In this document: piece by piece, positions 1 through 8,004 of the stretch
How positions within the stretch are numbered: position 1 is the stretch's first letter
Layout of the letters: each line of letters opens with the position of its first letter
Notes under the pieces: generated by a model
The model's input: the letters and a program-made list of their open reading frames with translations, nothing else
What the model was told of the DNA's origin: nothing
Databases searched by the model: none
Program-made: the position numbers and the translations under genes
Origin: Clostridiales bacterium
GTDB taxonomy: Bacteria; Bacillota; Clostridia; Oscillospirales; Oscillospiraceae
Direction of reading: 5' to 3'
DNA: 8,619 bases
NCBI GenBank assembly: GCA_003533405.1
Contig: DQDL01000122.1
Location: 1 to 8,619, forward strand

Positions 1-584
1 ACGACAAGCGGCTTATCCGCCGATATGCCGAGCTCGGCTTTGGCTTTGCTCTTTGAATATGCGGCAAACTCGCCCCTTACGGGTGTGCCGGTGACAACGC
101 ATTTTTCTGAGTGCTTGTAATAACGCTTGCTTTCTGCAAAGCCGAGCATTATCTTATCGACTATCTTTGAAAGCATCTTTGTCGTAAGCCCCGGAACGGC
201 GTTGCTCTCATGTACGGCGGTGGGTATGCCGAGGCGGGAGGCCGAGCGTAAAACCGGATAGCAGACATAGCCGCCGGTTCCGATGACGATATCTGGCTTA
301 AACTTTTTGATTATTCTTCTTGCCTGTATAGTTGATTTTACGGCAAAATACAGTGCCTTTATATTATGAGCCAAGCCACCGAGCGTCTTTTCACGGCTGA
401 TATTGCAGACCCTGACGGTCTTAATATCATATCCGCTTTTCGGCACGAGCACCGTCTCCATCTGGCGGACGCAGCCGACGAAAAGTATCTCGCAGTCGGG
501 CATCAGCTCCCGCAATCTGCCTGCTACGGCTATGGCCGGATTGATGTGACCGGCCGTGCCTCCGCACGCAAACATAAATCTCAT
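1..584 (-). CDS. murG: MurG, lipid II-forming GlcNAc transferase (partial, N-terminal part)
   Basis: UDP-GlcNAc:MurNAc-pentapeptide-undecaprenyl-PP N-acetylglucosaminyltransferase. It converts lipid I to lipid II on the inner face of the membrane. The 194 complete codons seen cover the N-terminal acceptor domain; the rest, including the UDP-GlcNAc-binding C-terminal domain, lies beyond the left edge. Seen in the translation: the first glycine-rich loop GGTAGHINPA (residues 8-17), a second glycine-rich turn IGTGGY (101-106), HESNAVPG (125-132, the counterpart of the family's HEQN segment) and VTGTPVR (164-170). The ATG at 584 is chosen because it lies just before the conserved loop, as in the family, and is preceded by a Shine-Dalgarno AAAGGAAG at about 592-599. 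That site nearly touches the ftsW stop 15 nt upstream, which suggests coupled translation. No internal stop or frameshift is seen. Identity is near certain; only completeness is unknown. Confidence 0.96.
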   Translation of the reverse strand, partial: MRFMFACGGTAGHINPAIAVAGRLRELMPDCEILFVGCVRQMETVLVPKSGYDIKTVRVCNISREKTLGGLAHNIKALYFAVKSTIQARRIIKKFKPDIVIGTGGYVCYPVLRSASRLGIPTAVHESNAVPGLTTKMLSKIVDKIMLGFAESKRYYKHSEKCVVTGTPVRGEFAAYSKSKAKAELGISADKPLV

Positions 585-599
585 ATCTAAGCTTCCTTT

Positions 600-1763
600 C
601 TACCCTGCCCGTTTGGCAGGTATATCCCTTGACATGCTTAGGATTATTCCCATCTGTGCCATTTGAATAAGAAGCGCCGTTCCGCCGTAGCTGAAAAACG
701 GAAGCGAAATTCCCGTGCAGGGCACAAGGTTCGTTACCACCGCAACATTCAAAATTACCTGTATCGCAAGCAGGGTCGTTATGCCGGCTCCCACAAGGAA
801 GCCGTATCTGTCGGCAGCATGCACCGCAAGCCAGTAGCCACGAATGATAAGCAGTGCAAACAGGGTAAGTATCAAAACCGCTCCTATAAAGCCGAGCTCC
901 TCACACACGACGGAAAAAATGAAATCGTTGTGCTCCTCTGGCAGGTACAGATATTTTTGTCTGCTCTGACCGAGACCGAGGCCGGTAAGCCCGCCAGAGC
1001 CTATGGTATAGAGCGACTGCACTATCTGATAGCCCTCATCAGAGGTCGACGAAAACGGATCAAGCCATGTGGTTATGCGGCTGGACGCATATGGAAACAT
1101 TGTAAGCAGTACCGCAATACCGCCGCCTGCCGCAACCGCTGCGGCAACAAACCAGATAAGCCGAGCGCCGCCTAAGAATATCATCACGCCGCCGATGGCA
1201 ACTATGATTATCGATGCGGAAAAGTGCGGCTCTAAAACGAGCAGTCCCACTATCACGAGCAGGATAGCGACAAACGGCAGTATGCCGTATTTAAAGGTCT
1301 TCATCCTGCCACGGTTTTTGCAGATAATGACCGCAAACGACAGTATAACGCCGATCTTCGCTATTTCCGACGGCTGAAGCGTCAGCGAGCCTATGCCTAT
1401 CCAGCGCTTTGCGCCGTTTGCGTTCGTGCCGATTATCGGAACCAACATCAAAAGGATGACAGCCACTATAAGCAGCGGTATTGAAAACCGTTTGTAAAAG
1501 CCCATGGGCAGGCGGGACGCAAATATCATTGCAGCCGTGCCTAAGGCCGCAAATAAAAGCTGACGGATAAAGTAGTAGGTCGGTTTGCCGCCGGTGATGT
1601 TGCCCGGGTCGTAGTATGCTCGGGCAAAGCTTGCAGACAGCACCATTGTAACTCCGATGGTCAGCAAAAGCATCACGAGAACGAAAAAGGGTATATCCAT
1701 CCCCTTTCGCTTCGTTTTATCTTTCGTTTCCCTTTGTTCGAGCCTGGTACTGCCGTACTGCAT
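600..1763 (-). CDS. ftsW: FtsW/SpoVE-type SEDS peptidoglycan glycosyltransferase
   Basis: A polytopic membrane protein of the SEDS family (FtsW/RodA/SpoVE), which polymerises lipid II into glycan strands with a partner class B PBP. Its 387 residues fit the family. About ten hydrophobic segments follow a basic cytoplasmic N-terminus (residues 1-22). Family motifs seen: NGAKRWI (116-122), LQPSE (129-133), GLGLGQSRQK (261-270), LPEEHNDFIF (274-283) and PFFSYGGT (355-362). Asp280 matches the essential acidic residue of the large extracellular loop. The VTNLVPCTG stretch just before PFFSYGG resembles FtsW/SpoVE more than RodA, and the dcw position next to murG supports septal FtsW. The ATG start has a strong Shine-Dalgarno GGAGGAG about 6 nt upstream. 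The gene starts 18 nt after the mraY stop, so the murD usually found here in Bacillus-type clusters is absent. Whether it serves division, sporulation or both cannot be told from sequence. Confidence 0.95.
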   Translation of the reverse strand: MQYGSTRLEQRETKDKTKRKGMDIPFFVLVMLLLTIGVTMVLSASFARAYYDPGNITGGKPTYYFIRQLLFAALGTAAMIFASRLPMGFYKRFSIPLLIVAVILLMLVPIIGTNANGAKRWIGIGSLTLQPSEIAKIGVILSFAVIICKNRGRMKTFKYGILPFVAILLVIVGLLVLEPHFSASIIIVAIGGVMIFLGGARLIWFVAAAVAAGGGIAVLLTMFPYASSRITTWLDPFSSTSDEGYQIVQSLYTIGSGGLTGLGLGQSRQKYLYLPEEHNDFIFSVVCEELGFIGAVLILTLFALLIIRGYWLAVHAADRYGFLVGAGITTLLAIQVILNVAVVTNLVPCTGISLPFFSYGGTALLIQMAQMGIILSMSRDIPAKRAG

Positions 1764-1781
1764 ACCGATCTCCTCCGAATA

Positions 1782-2795
1782 TCAGAACTGGAAACGATTA
1801 TAAACTCCTACGAATGAAATTATTGCAAAAACAAGGGATGTGCAGGTAAATAACCAGAAAAGCTCTTTCTCTTTCCACTTTTTGCCCGTCCAGCCTCCCA
1901 TTTCGAGGTGGTGGTGGAACGGTGCCATTTTGAACACACGCTTGCCGTGGGTGAGCTTGAAGTAGGTTACCTGTATGATATCGGACAGTGTCTCCCAAAT
2001 GAACACGATGCCGAGGGTTATAAGAATAAGCGGCATATCATATGCAAACGCAAGTGCCGCCATAGCACCGCCTAAAAACAGCGAGCCGGTGTCGCCCATG
2101 AACACCTTGGCAGGGTTAAAGTTGAAAACCAAGAATCCAAGCAGGCCGCCGAGCATAGCCGAGGAGAAAATGCCGAGCGACAGATAGCGCTCCCCCCAGA
2201 GGAAAGCAACAACTGTATAGAAAAAGAATACGGGTATAGATGTTCCGCTTGCAAGGCCGTCCACGCCGTCGGTGATGTTGACGGCATTGACCGTACCGAC
2301 GATTATAAATGCGGCAAGGATGAAGTATACCGCATTGGGGATGGGCACCTCAACATTCCAAAACGGGATGTAAAGATGCGTCGACAGGTAGCCGAGCTTG
2401 CGCATGAGCAGCACGAAAACGAGCGCCGCAACGAGCTGCAAAAGGAATTTTGCCTTTGCGCTCAGACCGAGGTTCTGCTTTTTGCGCAGCTTCTCCCAGT
2501 CATCTAAAAAGCCTATCGCACCGAACACAAGTGCAAACAGCAGGATGAATACATGTGCATAGTCACCGTTACGCATGGAGCTGAAGCCCACGGTAAGGCA
2601 AACGACCGCAGCGGCAAAGATAAAGATAAATCCGCCCATGGTAGGCGTGCCGGTCTTTGCCATGTGCCACGAAGGGCCAATTTCCTTGATCTCCTGTCCG
2701 GCCTTCATTTTTCTCAGCCAAGGAATATAAAATCTACCGACTATTAGTGCGATTATAAATGCGAGAACAAACGCAAGCGAAAGCTTCAATGTCAT
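1782..2795 (-). CDS. mraY: MraY, phospho-MurNAc-pentapeptide transferase
   Basis: Integral membrane enzyme that transfers phospho-MurNAc-pentapeptide from the UDP nucleotide to undecaprenyl phosphate, giving lipid I (Mg-dependent). Length is 337 residues with about ten membrane segments; bacterial MraY proteins are usually 320-360. Motifs in order: KTGTPTMGG (47-55), the aspartate pair D98-D99, NAVNITDGVDGL (170-181), FNPAKVFMGDTGS (226-238, with the catalytic-region Asp235) and APFHHHLE (291-298). The HHH motif is followed by GGWTGKKWKEKE, a short basic loop before the last membrane helix. The ATG overlaps the murE stop by four bases (ATGA), so translation is probably coupled. A GAGG-type Shine-Dalgarno lies inside the murE end. 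Identity is certain at family level; related WecA/TagO enzymes lack the HHH motif in this form and the murE/ftsW context. Confidence 0.97.
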   Translation of the reverse strand: MTLKLSLAFVLAFIIALIVGRFYIPWLRKMKAGQEIKEIGPSWHMAKTGTPTMGGFIFIFAAAVVCLTVGFSSMRNGDYAHVFILLFALVFGAIGFLDDWEKLRKKQNLGLSAKAKFLLQLVAALVFVLLMRKLGYLSTHLYIPFWNVEVPIPNAVYFILAAFIIVGTVNAVNITDGVDGLASGTSIPVFFFYTVVAFLWGERYLSLGIFSSAMLGGLLGFLVFNFNPAKVFMGDTGSLFLGGAMAALAFAYDMPLILITLGIVFIWETLSDIIQVTYFKLTHGKRVFKMAPFHHHLEMGGWTGKKWKEKELFWLFTCTSLVFAIISFVGVYNRFQF

Positions 2796-4246
2796 CTGTT
2801 TTTCCTCTTCTCTATATGTTCTGCAACGATCTCTCTTTCGTCCATGTGGTGCTTTTCGTGGCCGACGACCTGATAATCCTCATGGCCCTTGCCGGCAAGC
2901 AATATTACATCATCGGGCATATGGTTGTCAATCGCCCATTTTATCGCCTCAACTCTGTCACATATAACTTTATACCTATTTTTCCTGCCTTTTATGCCCG
3001 CAACTATCTCATTTATGATCTCCTGCGGATCCTCGGTTCGGGGGTTATCGCTCGTCACGATGACAAAATCGGCGTTATCGGCGGCTATTGCTCCCATGAT
3101 GGGGCGCTTTGTTCTGTCACGGTCGCCGCCGCAGCCAAAGAGGGCAACAAGTCTCCCCTTTTCTCCGGTTCGCAGTGCCTTGAGTGCGTTTTCAAGAGCA
3201 TCCGGCGTGTGGGCATAGTCTATGACTATGGTGTAGTCTCCGTCCGTGGGGACGACCTCCATTCTGCCCTTTACGCCCTTTGCGCTGCCCATAGCATCGG
3301 TGCAGTCGTCAAGGCTTATGCCAAGCGCAAGGCCGACGGCGATAACGCCCAAGGCGTTGTAAACAGAGAATTTACCGGGGATGGCTAACTTTACATGCGA
3401 AACCGCATTTTCCGTCACGGCACAGAATTTAACTCCGGATGCAGAAAGGCGTACATCCTTTGCAACGAGTGTTGCGGAATTGTTCTCGGCAGAATAGGTC
3501 ACAAGCTTACAGCTTGCGTGCTCCAGCATGATATCATGCCACTTGTCATCGACATTGATGCAGCCGGTATCGCACATGGTAAACAGCATAGCCTTTGCCT
3601 TGGCGTACTCATCCATCGTATGGTGGAAGTCAAGGTGATCCTGTGTGAGGTTCGTGAACGCACCGACGGCAAAGTGTATGCCCGCAACACGGTGCAAAAC
3701 GAGCGAATGCGAGGATACCTCCATGACGACATGGGTACAGCCTGCGTCTGCCATCTCACGGAAAAGCTGCTGGAGCTCGTAGCTCTCCGGCGTTGTACGC
3801 TCGGTGTGGATAAACTCATCGCCTATCATATTGCCGTTCGTGCCGACAAGGCCGACCTTTGCATCGAGCTTCGCTTCAAGCAGGTGCTTTAAAAGATAGG
3901 TCGTCGTGGTCTTACCGTTCGTGCCGGTTATGCCGATGACGGTCATCTCCGAGGCGGGGTCGCCGAAATAGTTGCGGCTTAATATCGCAAGCGCATATCG
4001 GCAGTCGGCAACCATAACATAGGGAATGTCAATTTGCGGCTTTTTTTCGCAGATGACAACCGCTGCGCCCTTTTGCGCTGCCGCCGGGATGTATGCATAG
4101 CCGTCAGTCTCAAAGCCGGTTATCGCAACGAAAGCATCACCCTGCTTTGTCTTGCGTGAGTCGTAGCTGATGCCGCTTATCTCGGCATCTGACGATGCCG
4201 CAAGCTCAATGACCTCAATGTCCTTTAACAGTTCCTTAAGCTTCAT
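2792..4246 (-). CDS. murE: MurE, UDP-MurNAc-tripeptide synthetase, mDAP-type
   Basis: Cytoplasmic ATP-dependent Mur ligase that adds the third stem-peptide residue to UDP-MurNAc-L-Ala-D-Glu. The 484 residues match the usual length. The N-terminal UDP-binding domain shows SYDSRKTKQGDAFVA (27-41). The ATPase domain has the P-loop GITGTNGKTTTT (105-116), the TTPES substrate segment (151-155) and EVSSH (176-180). NLTQDHLDFH (199-208) follows, and Lys218 in AKAMLF is the likely carbamylated lysine. The C-terminal domain has DYAHTPDAL (343-351), GCGGDRDRTKRP (371-382) and TSDNPRTEDP (398-407). DNPR is the signature of enzymes adding meso-diaminopimelate, whereas lysine-adding enzymes differ here; mDAP specificity is therefore inferred from the motif. 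The ATG is preceded by AGAGGA with a 6-nt spacer and lies 15 nt after the PBP stop. murF does not follow; mraY does, overlapping by 4 nt. Confidence 0.96.
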   Translation of the reverse strand: MKLKELLKDIEVIELAASSDAEISGISYDSRKTKQGDAFVAITGFETDGYAYIPAAAQKGAAVVICEKKPQIDIPYVMVADCRYALAILSRNYFGDPASEMTVIGITGTNGKTTTTYLLKHLLEAKLDAKVGLVGTNGNMIGDEFIHTERTTPESYELQQLFREMADAGCTHVVMEVSSHSLVLHRVAGIHFAVGAFTNLTQDHLDFHHTMDEYAKAKAMLFTMCDTGCINVDDKWHDIMLEHASCKLVTYSAENNSATLVAKDVRLSASGVKFCAVTENAVSHVKLAIPGKFSVYNALGVIAVGLALGISLDDCTDAMGSAKGVKGRMEVVPTDGDYTIVIDYAHTPDALENALKALRTGEKGRLVALFGCGGDRDRTKRPIMGAIAADNADFVIVTSDNPRTEDPQEIINEIVAGIKGRKNRYKVICDRVEAIKWAIDNHMPDDVILLAGKGHEDYQVVGHEKHHMDEREIVAEHIEKRKNR

Positions 4247-4261
4247 ATTATATCCTCTGTT

Positions 4262-6592
4262 TCAGTATCTTCCGAGTATCGAGTCATCGCTCGAAACAAA
4301 TGTAACTTCCACTATCGTGCCGTGCTTGACGGATGCTCCCTTTTTCACGGACTGCGACGAGATGCGCTGTGTCTCGGGGTTAGTTATCGCCGAGCTTGTT
4401 TTTATAAACAGGCCGTAGCCGCTCAGGGTCTCCTTGGCCTCGTTATAGCTCATGTTCGTGATATCCGGCATGGTCTCGGTCGCCGTCGAGGGCTGGGCAT
4501 CGGCATAGATTATGACCGTGCTGCCGTCAGCTATGACGGAGCTTGCCGCCGGAAGCTGGGCGGTTATGCTGTTGCCGCTGCCGAATTTTCTGACCGCAAA
4601 GCCGGTGTCCTTGAGCTTCGTTTCGGCATCATCCACGCTCAGCCCCGTGACATCGGGCACTGCTTTGTCGATCTTCTTAAGCTCATCGGTATCATACTGC
4701 GGCTCTATACCCATGTACGGCAGGATATCGGCAAACATCTTGCCCACGGTTGGCGCCGCCATCTGACCGCCGCTTATATATATGCCGGACTCATTGCTCG
4801 GCGAATCAAGCATGACGAGTACCGCTATCTGCGGATCGTCGGCAGGTGCAAAGCCTATAAACGAGACGATGTAATCCTTTTTGCCTGTCTGCGCCTCAAG
4901 GCTGACCTTTTCGGATGTTCCGGTCTTGCCGCCGATGCGATAGCCCGGGACGGCCGCATTTCTGCCCGTACCCTCTTTATTATCGCCGACAACCTGCTCG
5001 AGAATGCCGCAGACGGTCTTGCTCGTTTCCTCGCTTATGACACGCCTTACGACCGTCGGCTTTCGATTATACACCGCATTGCCGTCTTCGTCCAGTAAAC
5101 TTTCTACGACATACGGCTGCATTAGGTTGCCGCCGTTGACGCAGGCGCTGACTGCGGTTATGAGCTGCAATGGGGTTATCGTAAAGGTTTGGCCGAACGA
5201 TGCCGCCGCAAGCTGAGATTTATTCTTCTCGCTGCAAAAGACATCCTTGCTCCACCAAATGCTGCCGCTCTCGCCCCCGAGGTCGATACCGGTCTTGGCG
5301 GTGAGCTGCTCGGAGCTGTCGTCCGTGAGATTCAAAAAGCCGAAGGCGTCGCAGTATTTATAAAACTTTTCCGCTCCGACACGCATGCCGATATTGACAA
5401 ATGCGACATTGCACGAATGCTGCACCGCCTGCGTGAGCGTTTGGCCGCCGTGGCCGGTGGTTTTCCAGCAGCGCACGGGCGATGTTCTGCCCTGCACCTG
5501 AACGCTGCCGCCGCAGCCGAAACTGTCGTTAAGACTAACTGCGCCCTCTTCGAGCGCCATGGAAAGGGTGATTATCTTGAATGTCGAGCCGGGCTCGTAG
5601 GTGTCCGACAGTGTCTTGTTGCGCCATTGCAGACGCTGTGCATCGGCGAGGAGCTGATTTTTCTCCTCCTCGGTGGAGGCTTTGTCTATCACGCTTTTCG
5701 CCTCGTCGCTGACATCGAGGAAATTGTTGAGATCATACCCGCCAAGAGATGCCATGGCAAGTATCTTGCCGGTTTTGACATCCATGACGATTGCGCCCGC
5801 ACCGTTTTTTATATCGTAATCCTTGACGGCTTGCTTGAGGTTCTTCTCGACATAGTGCTGAATGCTCATGTCGATGGTCGTCACGACATCACAGCCGTTT
5901 TTGGCTCCGTAATAGCCCTCGAATTGGTTAAACAGCAGGTCGGTTCCGTATGCATTGGTCGCACGCATATACTTGCCGTCCGTACCGCACAGAGCGGAGT
6001 TATACTGAGCCTCAACTCCATCAAGGCCGATGTTATCCGTGCCGACAAAGCCTATCACATGGCAGGCGAGCGACGAGTACGGGTAATAGCGCTTTGTGTC
6101 GCTTTCAAGGCGCACACCCTTGAGATTATTGTCCTTTTTAAACTGCCGCACCTTGTCGGCAAGCTCGGGCTCCAACTTTTTTGCAACGGTCACATACCAT
6201 GAGCCGGTTTTTTCAGTCTTTTTGAGGACGCTCTCATAGTCAAGCTCCAGTATCTCGGCGAGGTTTTTTGCGATGAACTGCGGATCCTCGCCGTACATTT
6301 TTATCTCCGCCGGGCTGAGGTACACATTCTCGACATTGGCGCTCATCGCCAAAACATTCATATTCCTGTCGTATATCGTACCTCGGGATGCGGACGCTCC
6401 GGTCTCACGAAGCTGCTGGCTGATAGCAAGCTCCTCGTATTTCTCGTGATCTCTTATCTGGAGTATATACAGCCTTGCGGCAAGCGCCAAAAATGCAAGT
6501 ATGCCGCACACTGCCATCAGGAAAAGTGTGCGGCGAAGCATCGTTCTGTTCGGACTGCGGCTAAGATCATCGGTTTTCTGCAATTTTTGCAT
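4262..6592 (-). CDS. ftsI: Class B penicillin-binding protein with two PASTA domains (FtsI/PBP2B/SpoVD type)
   Basis: A septal D,D-transpeptidase that crosslinks new glycan and is expected to pair with the FtsW encoded downstream. With the ATG at 6592 the protein has 776 residues. It has a short cytoplasmic tail, one membrane anchor (about 22-42), and a dimerisation/pedestal domain starting near RGTIYDRN (70-77). The transpeptidase domain carries the catalytic motifs STFK (336-339, nucleophile Ser336), SCN (393-395) and KTGT (556-559). Two C-terminal PASTA domains follow, at about 643-699 (VPDVTGLSVDDAE) and 706-767 (MPDITNMSYNEAK). The start was chosen because AAAGGAG sits 5 nt upstream of this ATG. 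In-frame TTG 6646 and ATG 6628 lack a Shine-Dalgarno and would add an unusual N-terminus. Two PASTA domains resemble Bacillus PBP2B; SpoVD has one. No second PBP gene is adjacent, so a vegetative or sporulation role is open. Assignment to class B PBP is firm; the exact orthologue is not. Confidence 0.94.
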   Translation of the reverse strand: MQKLQKTDDLSRSPNRTMLRRTLFLMAVCGILAFLALAARLYILQIRDHEKYEELAISQQLRETGASASRGTIYDRNMNVLAMSANVENVYLSPAEIKMYGEDPQFIAKNLAEILELDYESVLKKTEKTGSWYVTVAKKLEPELADKVRQFKKDNNLKGVRLESDTKRYYPYSSLACHVIGFVGTDNIGLDGVEAQYNSALCGTDGKYMRATNAYGTDLLFNQFEGYYGAKNGCDVVTTIDMSIQHYVEKNLKQAVKDYDIKNGAGAIVMDVKTGKILAMASLGGYDLNNFLDVSDEAKSVIDKASTEEEKNQLLADAQRLQWRNKTLSDTYEPGSTFKIITLSMALEEGAVSLNDSFGCGGSVQVQGRTSPVRCWKTTGHGGQTLTQAVQHSCNVAFVNIGMRVGAEKFYKYCDAFGFLNLTDDSSEQLTAKTGIDLGGESGSIWWSKDVFCSEKNKSQLAAASFGQTFTITPLQLITAVSACVNGGNLMQPYVVESLLDEDGNAVYNRKPTVVRRVISEETSKTVCGILEQVVGDNKEGTGRNAAVPGYRIGGKTGTSEKVSLEAQTGKKDYIVSFIGFAPADDPQIAVLVMLDSPSNESGIYISGGQMAAPTVGKMFADILPYMGIEPQYDTDELKKIDKAVPDVTGLSVDDAETKLKDTGFAVRKFGSGNSITAQLPAASSVIADGSTVIIYADAQPSTATETMPDITNMSYNEAKETLSGYGLFIKTSSAITNPETQRISSQSVKKGASVKHGTIVEVTFVSSDDSILGRY

Positions 6593-6655
6593 GATTGCTC
6601 CTTTGCGTCGTGGTTTGTCTACAGACATACTATACCGGCACGCCAAAAAATATGC
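6593..6655 (-). promoter_or_regulatory. 63-nt gap before the PBP gene with a possible internal promoter
   Basis: This is the longest gap inside the operon. On the minus strand GCATATT (6655-6649) is followed after 14 bp by TATAGTAT (6634-6627). The first block fits the Bacillus sigma-E -35 element (KMATATT). The second matches only four of the seven fixed positions of the sigma-E -10 (CATACANT); its TATAGT also resembles a sigma-A -10, but without a good -35. The Shine-Dalgarno AAAGGAG of the PBP gene lies at 6604-6598. The promoter call is weak. Confidence 0.25.
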
Positions 6656-7060
6656 TTATCTTATCCGCTCGATCACTATTGCCTTGTCCTGAGTATCTGT
6701 GTCTATTTTTTCTGTCCGGCTCTCGCCGGCACGCTGCATGCCAAGAATGTTTTTTGCGTAGTCCTCAATTTCGTCAATATCTATCTTCATTTCGTATTCT
6801 ATTCTGAGTCTGCGGTTTTTCTCCTCTATTCGGCTCAGTTCCTTCTTGGCCGCCGTTATCTTATCGCTTTGCTCTGCAAGCTCTATCCGAACAAACAGCC
6901 CTTTCACCATAAGCCCCGCCGCCGCAAGCGACATGACGACGACAAGGCAGGCTGCGATAAGGCCTCTCATGCTCTTTCGCCGCTTACGCTTAACGGGCGA
7001 TTTGCTGCTTATTTTGCTGTATTCGTACTGATATTCGGATATTGCGCTTGCTTTTGCCAT
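6656..7060 (-). CDS. ftsL: FtsL/DivIC-like septum formation protein
   Basis: A small bitopic membrane protein of 134 residues, at the position of ftsL between rsmH and the class B PBP gene. The order of parts is: a polar N-terminus rich in Tyr/Ser (1-22), a very basic stretch VKRKRRK (23-29), one membrane helix (about 33-52), then a heptad-like charged region (about 58-93) that should form a coiled coil. The segment IEDYAKNILGMQR (98-110) resembles the IE.yAR..LGM signature of FtsL/DivIC proteins. A charged tail ends the protein. In studied bacteria FtsL forms a complex with DivIC/FtsB and DivIB/FtsQ that activates FtsW and the septal PBP. FtsL proteins are poorly conserved, so the call rests on architecture plus synteny; DivIC-like is the alternative. 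The start is 8 nt after the rsmH stop, with only a weak AGG as Shine-Dalgarno, so translational coupling is likely. Confidence 0.82.
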   Translation of the reverse strand: MAKASAISEYQYEYSKISSKSPVKRKRRKSMRGLIAACLVVVMSLAAAGLMVKGLFVRIELAEQSDKITAAKKELSRIEEKNRRLRIEYEMKIDIDEIEDYAKNILGMQRAGESRTEKIDTDTQDKAIVIERIR

Positions 7061-7068
7061 AAATGAGC

Positions 7069-8004
7069 CTACACTCTCTCCGCAACACGAAGCTTTGCAC
7101 TTCTTGCTCTCGGGTTATTTTTCAGCTCATCCTCACTCGGTAAAACGGGTTTTCTATGTACGCTTTTCAGGGTCTTCACAAAGCCGCAGACGCATATCGG
7201 AGCTTCCCTCGGGCAGGTGCAGCCGTTTTCACGGGCTGCTATCGAGGTTTTGACTATCCTGTCTTCGAGTGAATGGAAACTAATTACACATAGTCTGCCG
7301 CCAGTTTTTAATTTATCGGGTGCGGTGCGCATCATCTGCTCGACAGCTCCGAGCTCGTCGTTGACGGCAATTCTTATCGCCTGAAAGCTGCGCTTTGCCG
7401 GATGCTGCTTTTCTCTGAGCGCCGCAGCGGGCATTGCGGATTTGATGATATCCACAAGCTCCAGCGTCGTTTCAATAGGCTTGTCTGCCCTGCGTTCGAC
7501 TATTCGGGATGCAATGCGTCGGGCAAATCGCTCCTCGCCGTAGTCACGCAGGATGCGCACAAGCTCGTCCTCCGGCCATTCGTTCACGACATTCCACGCC
7601 GTCAATGCGCTTGTATTATCCATGCGCATATCAAGCGGTGCATCGTTCATATATGAAAAGCCTCGCTCGGATTCATCCAATTGCGGTGAGGACACGCCGA
7701 GATCAAACAGCATGCCGTCAACTCCGTCGATACCTAGTTCGTCGAGTATCTGCACAACATCACAAAAGTTGCCGTGCACGAGCGTCATTTTATCGGCGTA
7801 AGCCGCAAGTCTCTCGCCGGTGCGCTGTATCGCCGTCTCATCACGGTCTATGCCTATAAGTCTGCCGGTCGTGAGCCGCTTTAATATCTGCTCGGAGTGA
7901 CCGCCGAGACCCAAGGTGCCGTCGACATAAACGCCGTCCGGCTTTATATTTAAATTTTCAATACATTCGTCCAGCAGGACGGATATATGCTTAGGCTTAT
8001 CCAT
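7069..8004 (-). CDS. rsmH: RsmH (MraW), 16S rRNA N4-cytosine-1402 methyltransferase
   Basis: SAM-dependent methyltransferase that modifies N4 of C1402 in 16S rRNA, in the decoding centre of the small subunit. The 311 residues match the family. Seen in order: HISVLLDECIENL (6-18), SAM motif I YVDGTLGLGGHSEQIL (26-41), acidic loop GIDRDE (51-56), FDLGVSSPQLDESERGFSY (100-118), KRSFQAIRIAVNDEL (204-218) and GGRLCVISFHSLEDRIVK (235-252). A CxC-x6-CxC pattern (Cys262, 264, 271, 273) in the late part recalls the cysteine-containing loop of many RsmH proteins. Its ATG begins directly after the mraZ TAA with no spacer. A GGAG lies within the last mraZ codons, 6 nt from the ATG, so the two genes are probably translationally coupled. 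The start agrees with the family N-terminus. Confidence 0.97.
   Translation of the reverse strand: MDKPKHISVLLDECIENLNIKPDGVYVDGTLGLGGHSEQILKRLTTGRLIGIDRDETAIQRTGERLAAYADKMTLVHGNFCDVVQILDELGIDGVDGMLFDLGVSSPQLDESERGFSYMNDAPLDMRMDNTSALTAWNVVNEWPEDELVRILRDYGEERFARRIASRIVERRADKPIETTLELVDIIKSAMPAAALREKQHPAKRSFQAIRIAVNDELGAVEQMMRTAPDKLKTGGRLCVISFHSLEDRIVKTSIAARENGCTCPREAPICVCGFVKTLKSVHRKPVLPSEDELKNNPRARSAKLRVAERV

Noticed and set aside
366..590. Plus-strand frame opposite murG
   Set aside because: The minus strand encodes an intact MurG N-terminus here with its glycine-rich loops; the plus frame has no recognisable feature.
4247..4252. TATAAT on the minus strand just before the murE ATG, as an internal promoter
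   Set aside because: It is the 6-nt spacer between the Shine-Dalgarno AGAGGA and the ATG; no -35 was seen and a start there would leave no leader.
2759..5098. Other long plus-strand frames (2759-3388, 3395-3892, 4322-5098)
   Set aside because: All are antisense to murE or the PBP gene, show no family motifs, and are explained by codon bias in the minus-strand genes.
5189..6202. A 337-codon plus-strand open frame opposite the PBP gene
   Set aside because: It lies wholly antisense to a gene with clear catalytic motifs, has no recognisable domain, and reads as a low-complexity shadow of the real frame's codon pattern.
6593..6646. Upstream starts (TTG 6646, ATG 6628) for the PBP gene
   Set aside because: Neither has a Shine-Dalgarno, and they would add an atypical N-terminus, whereas ATG 6592 has AAAGGAG 5 nt upstream.
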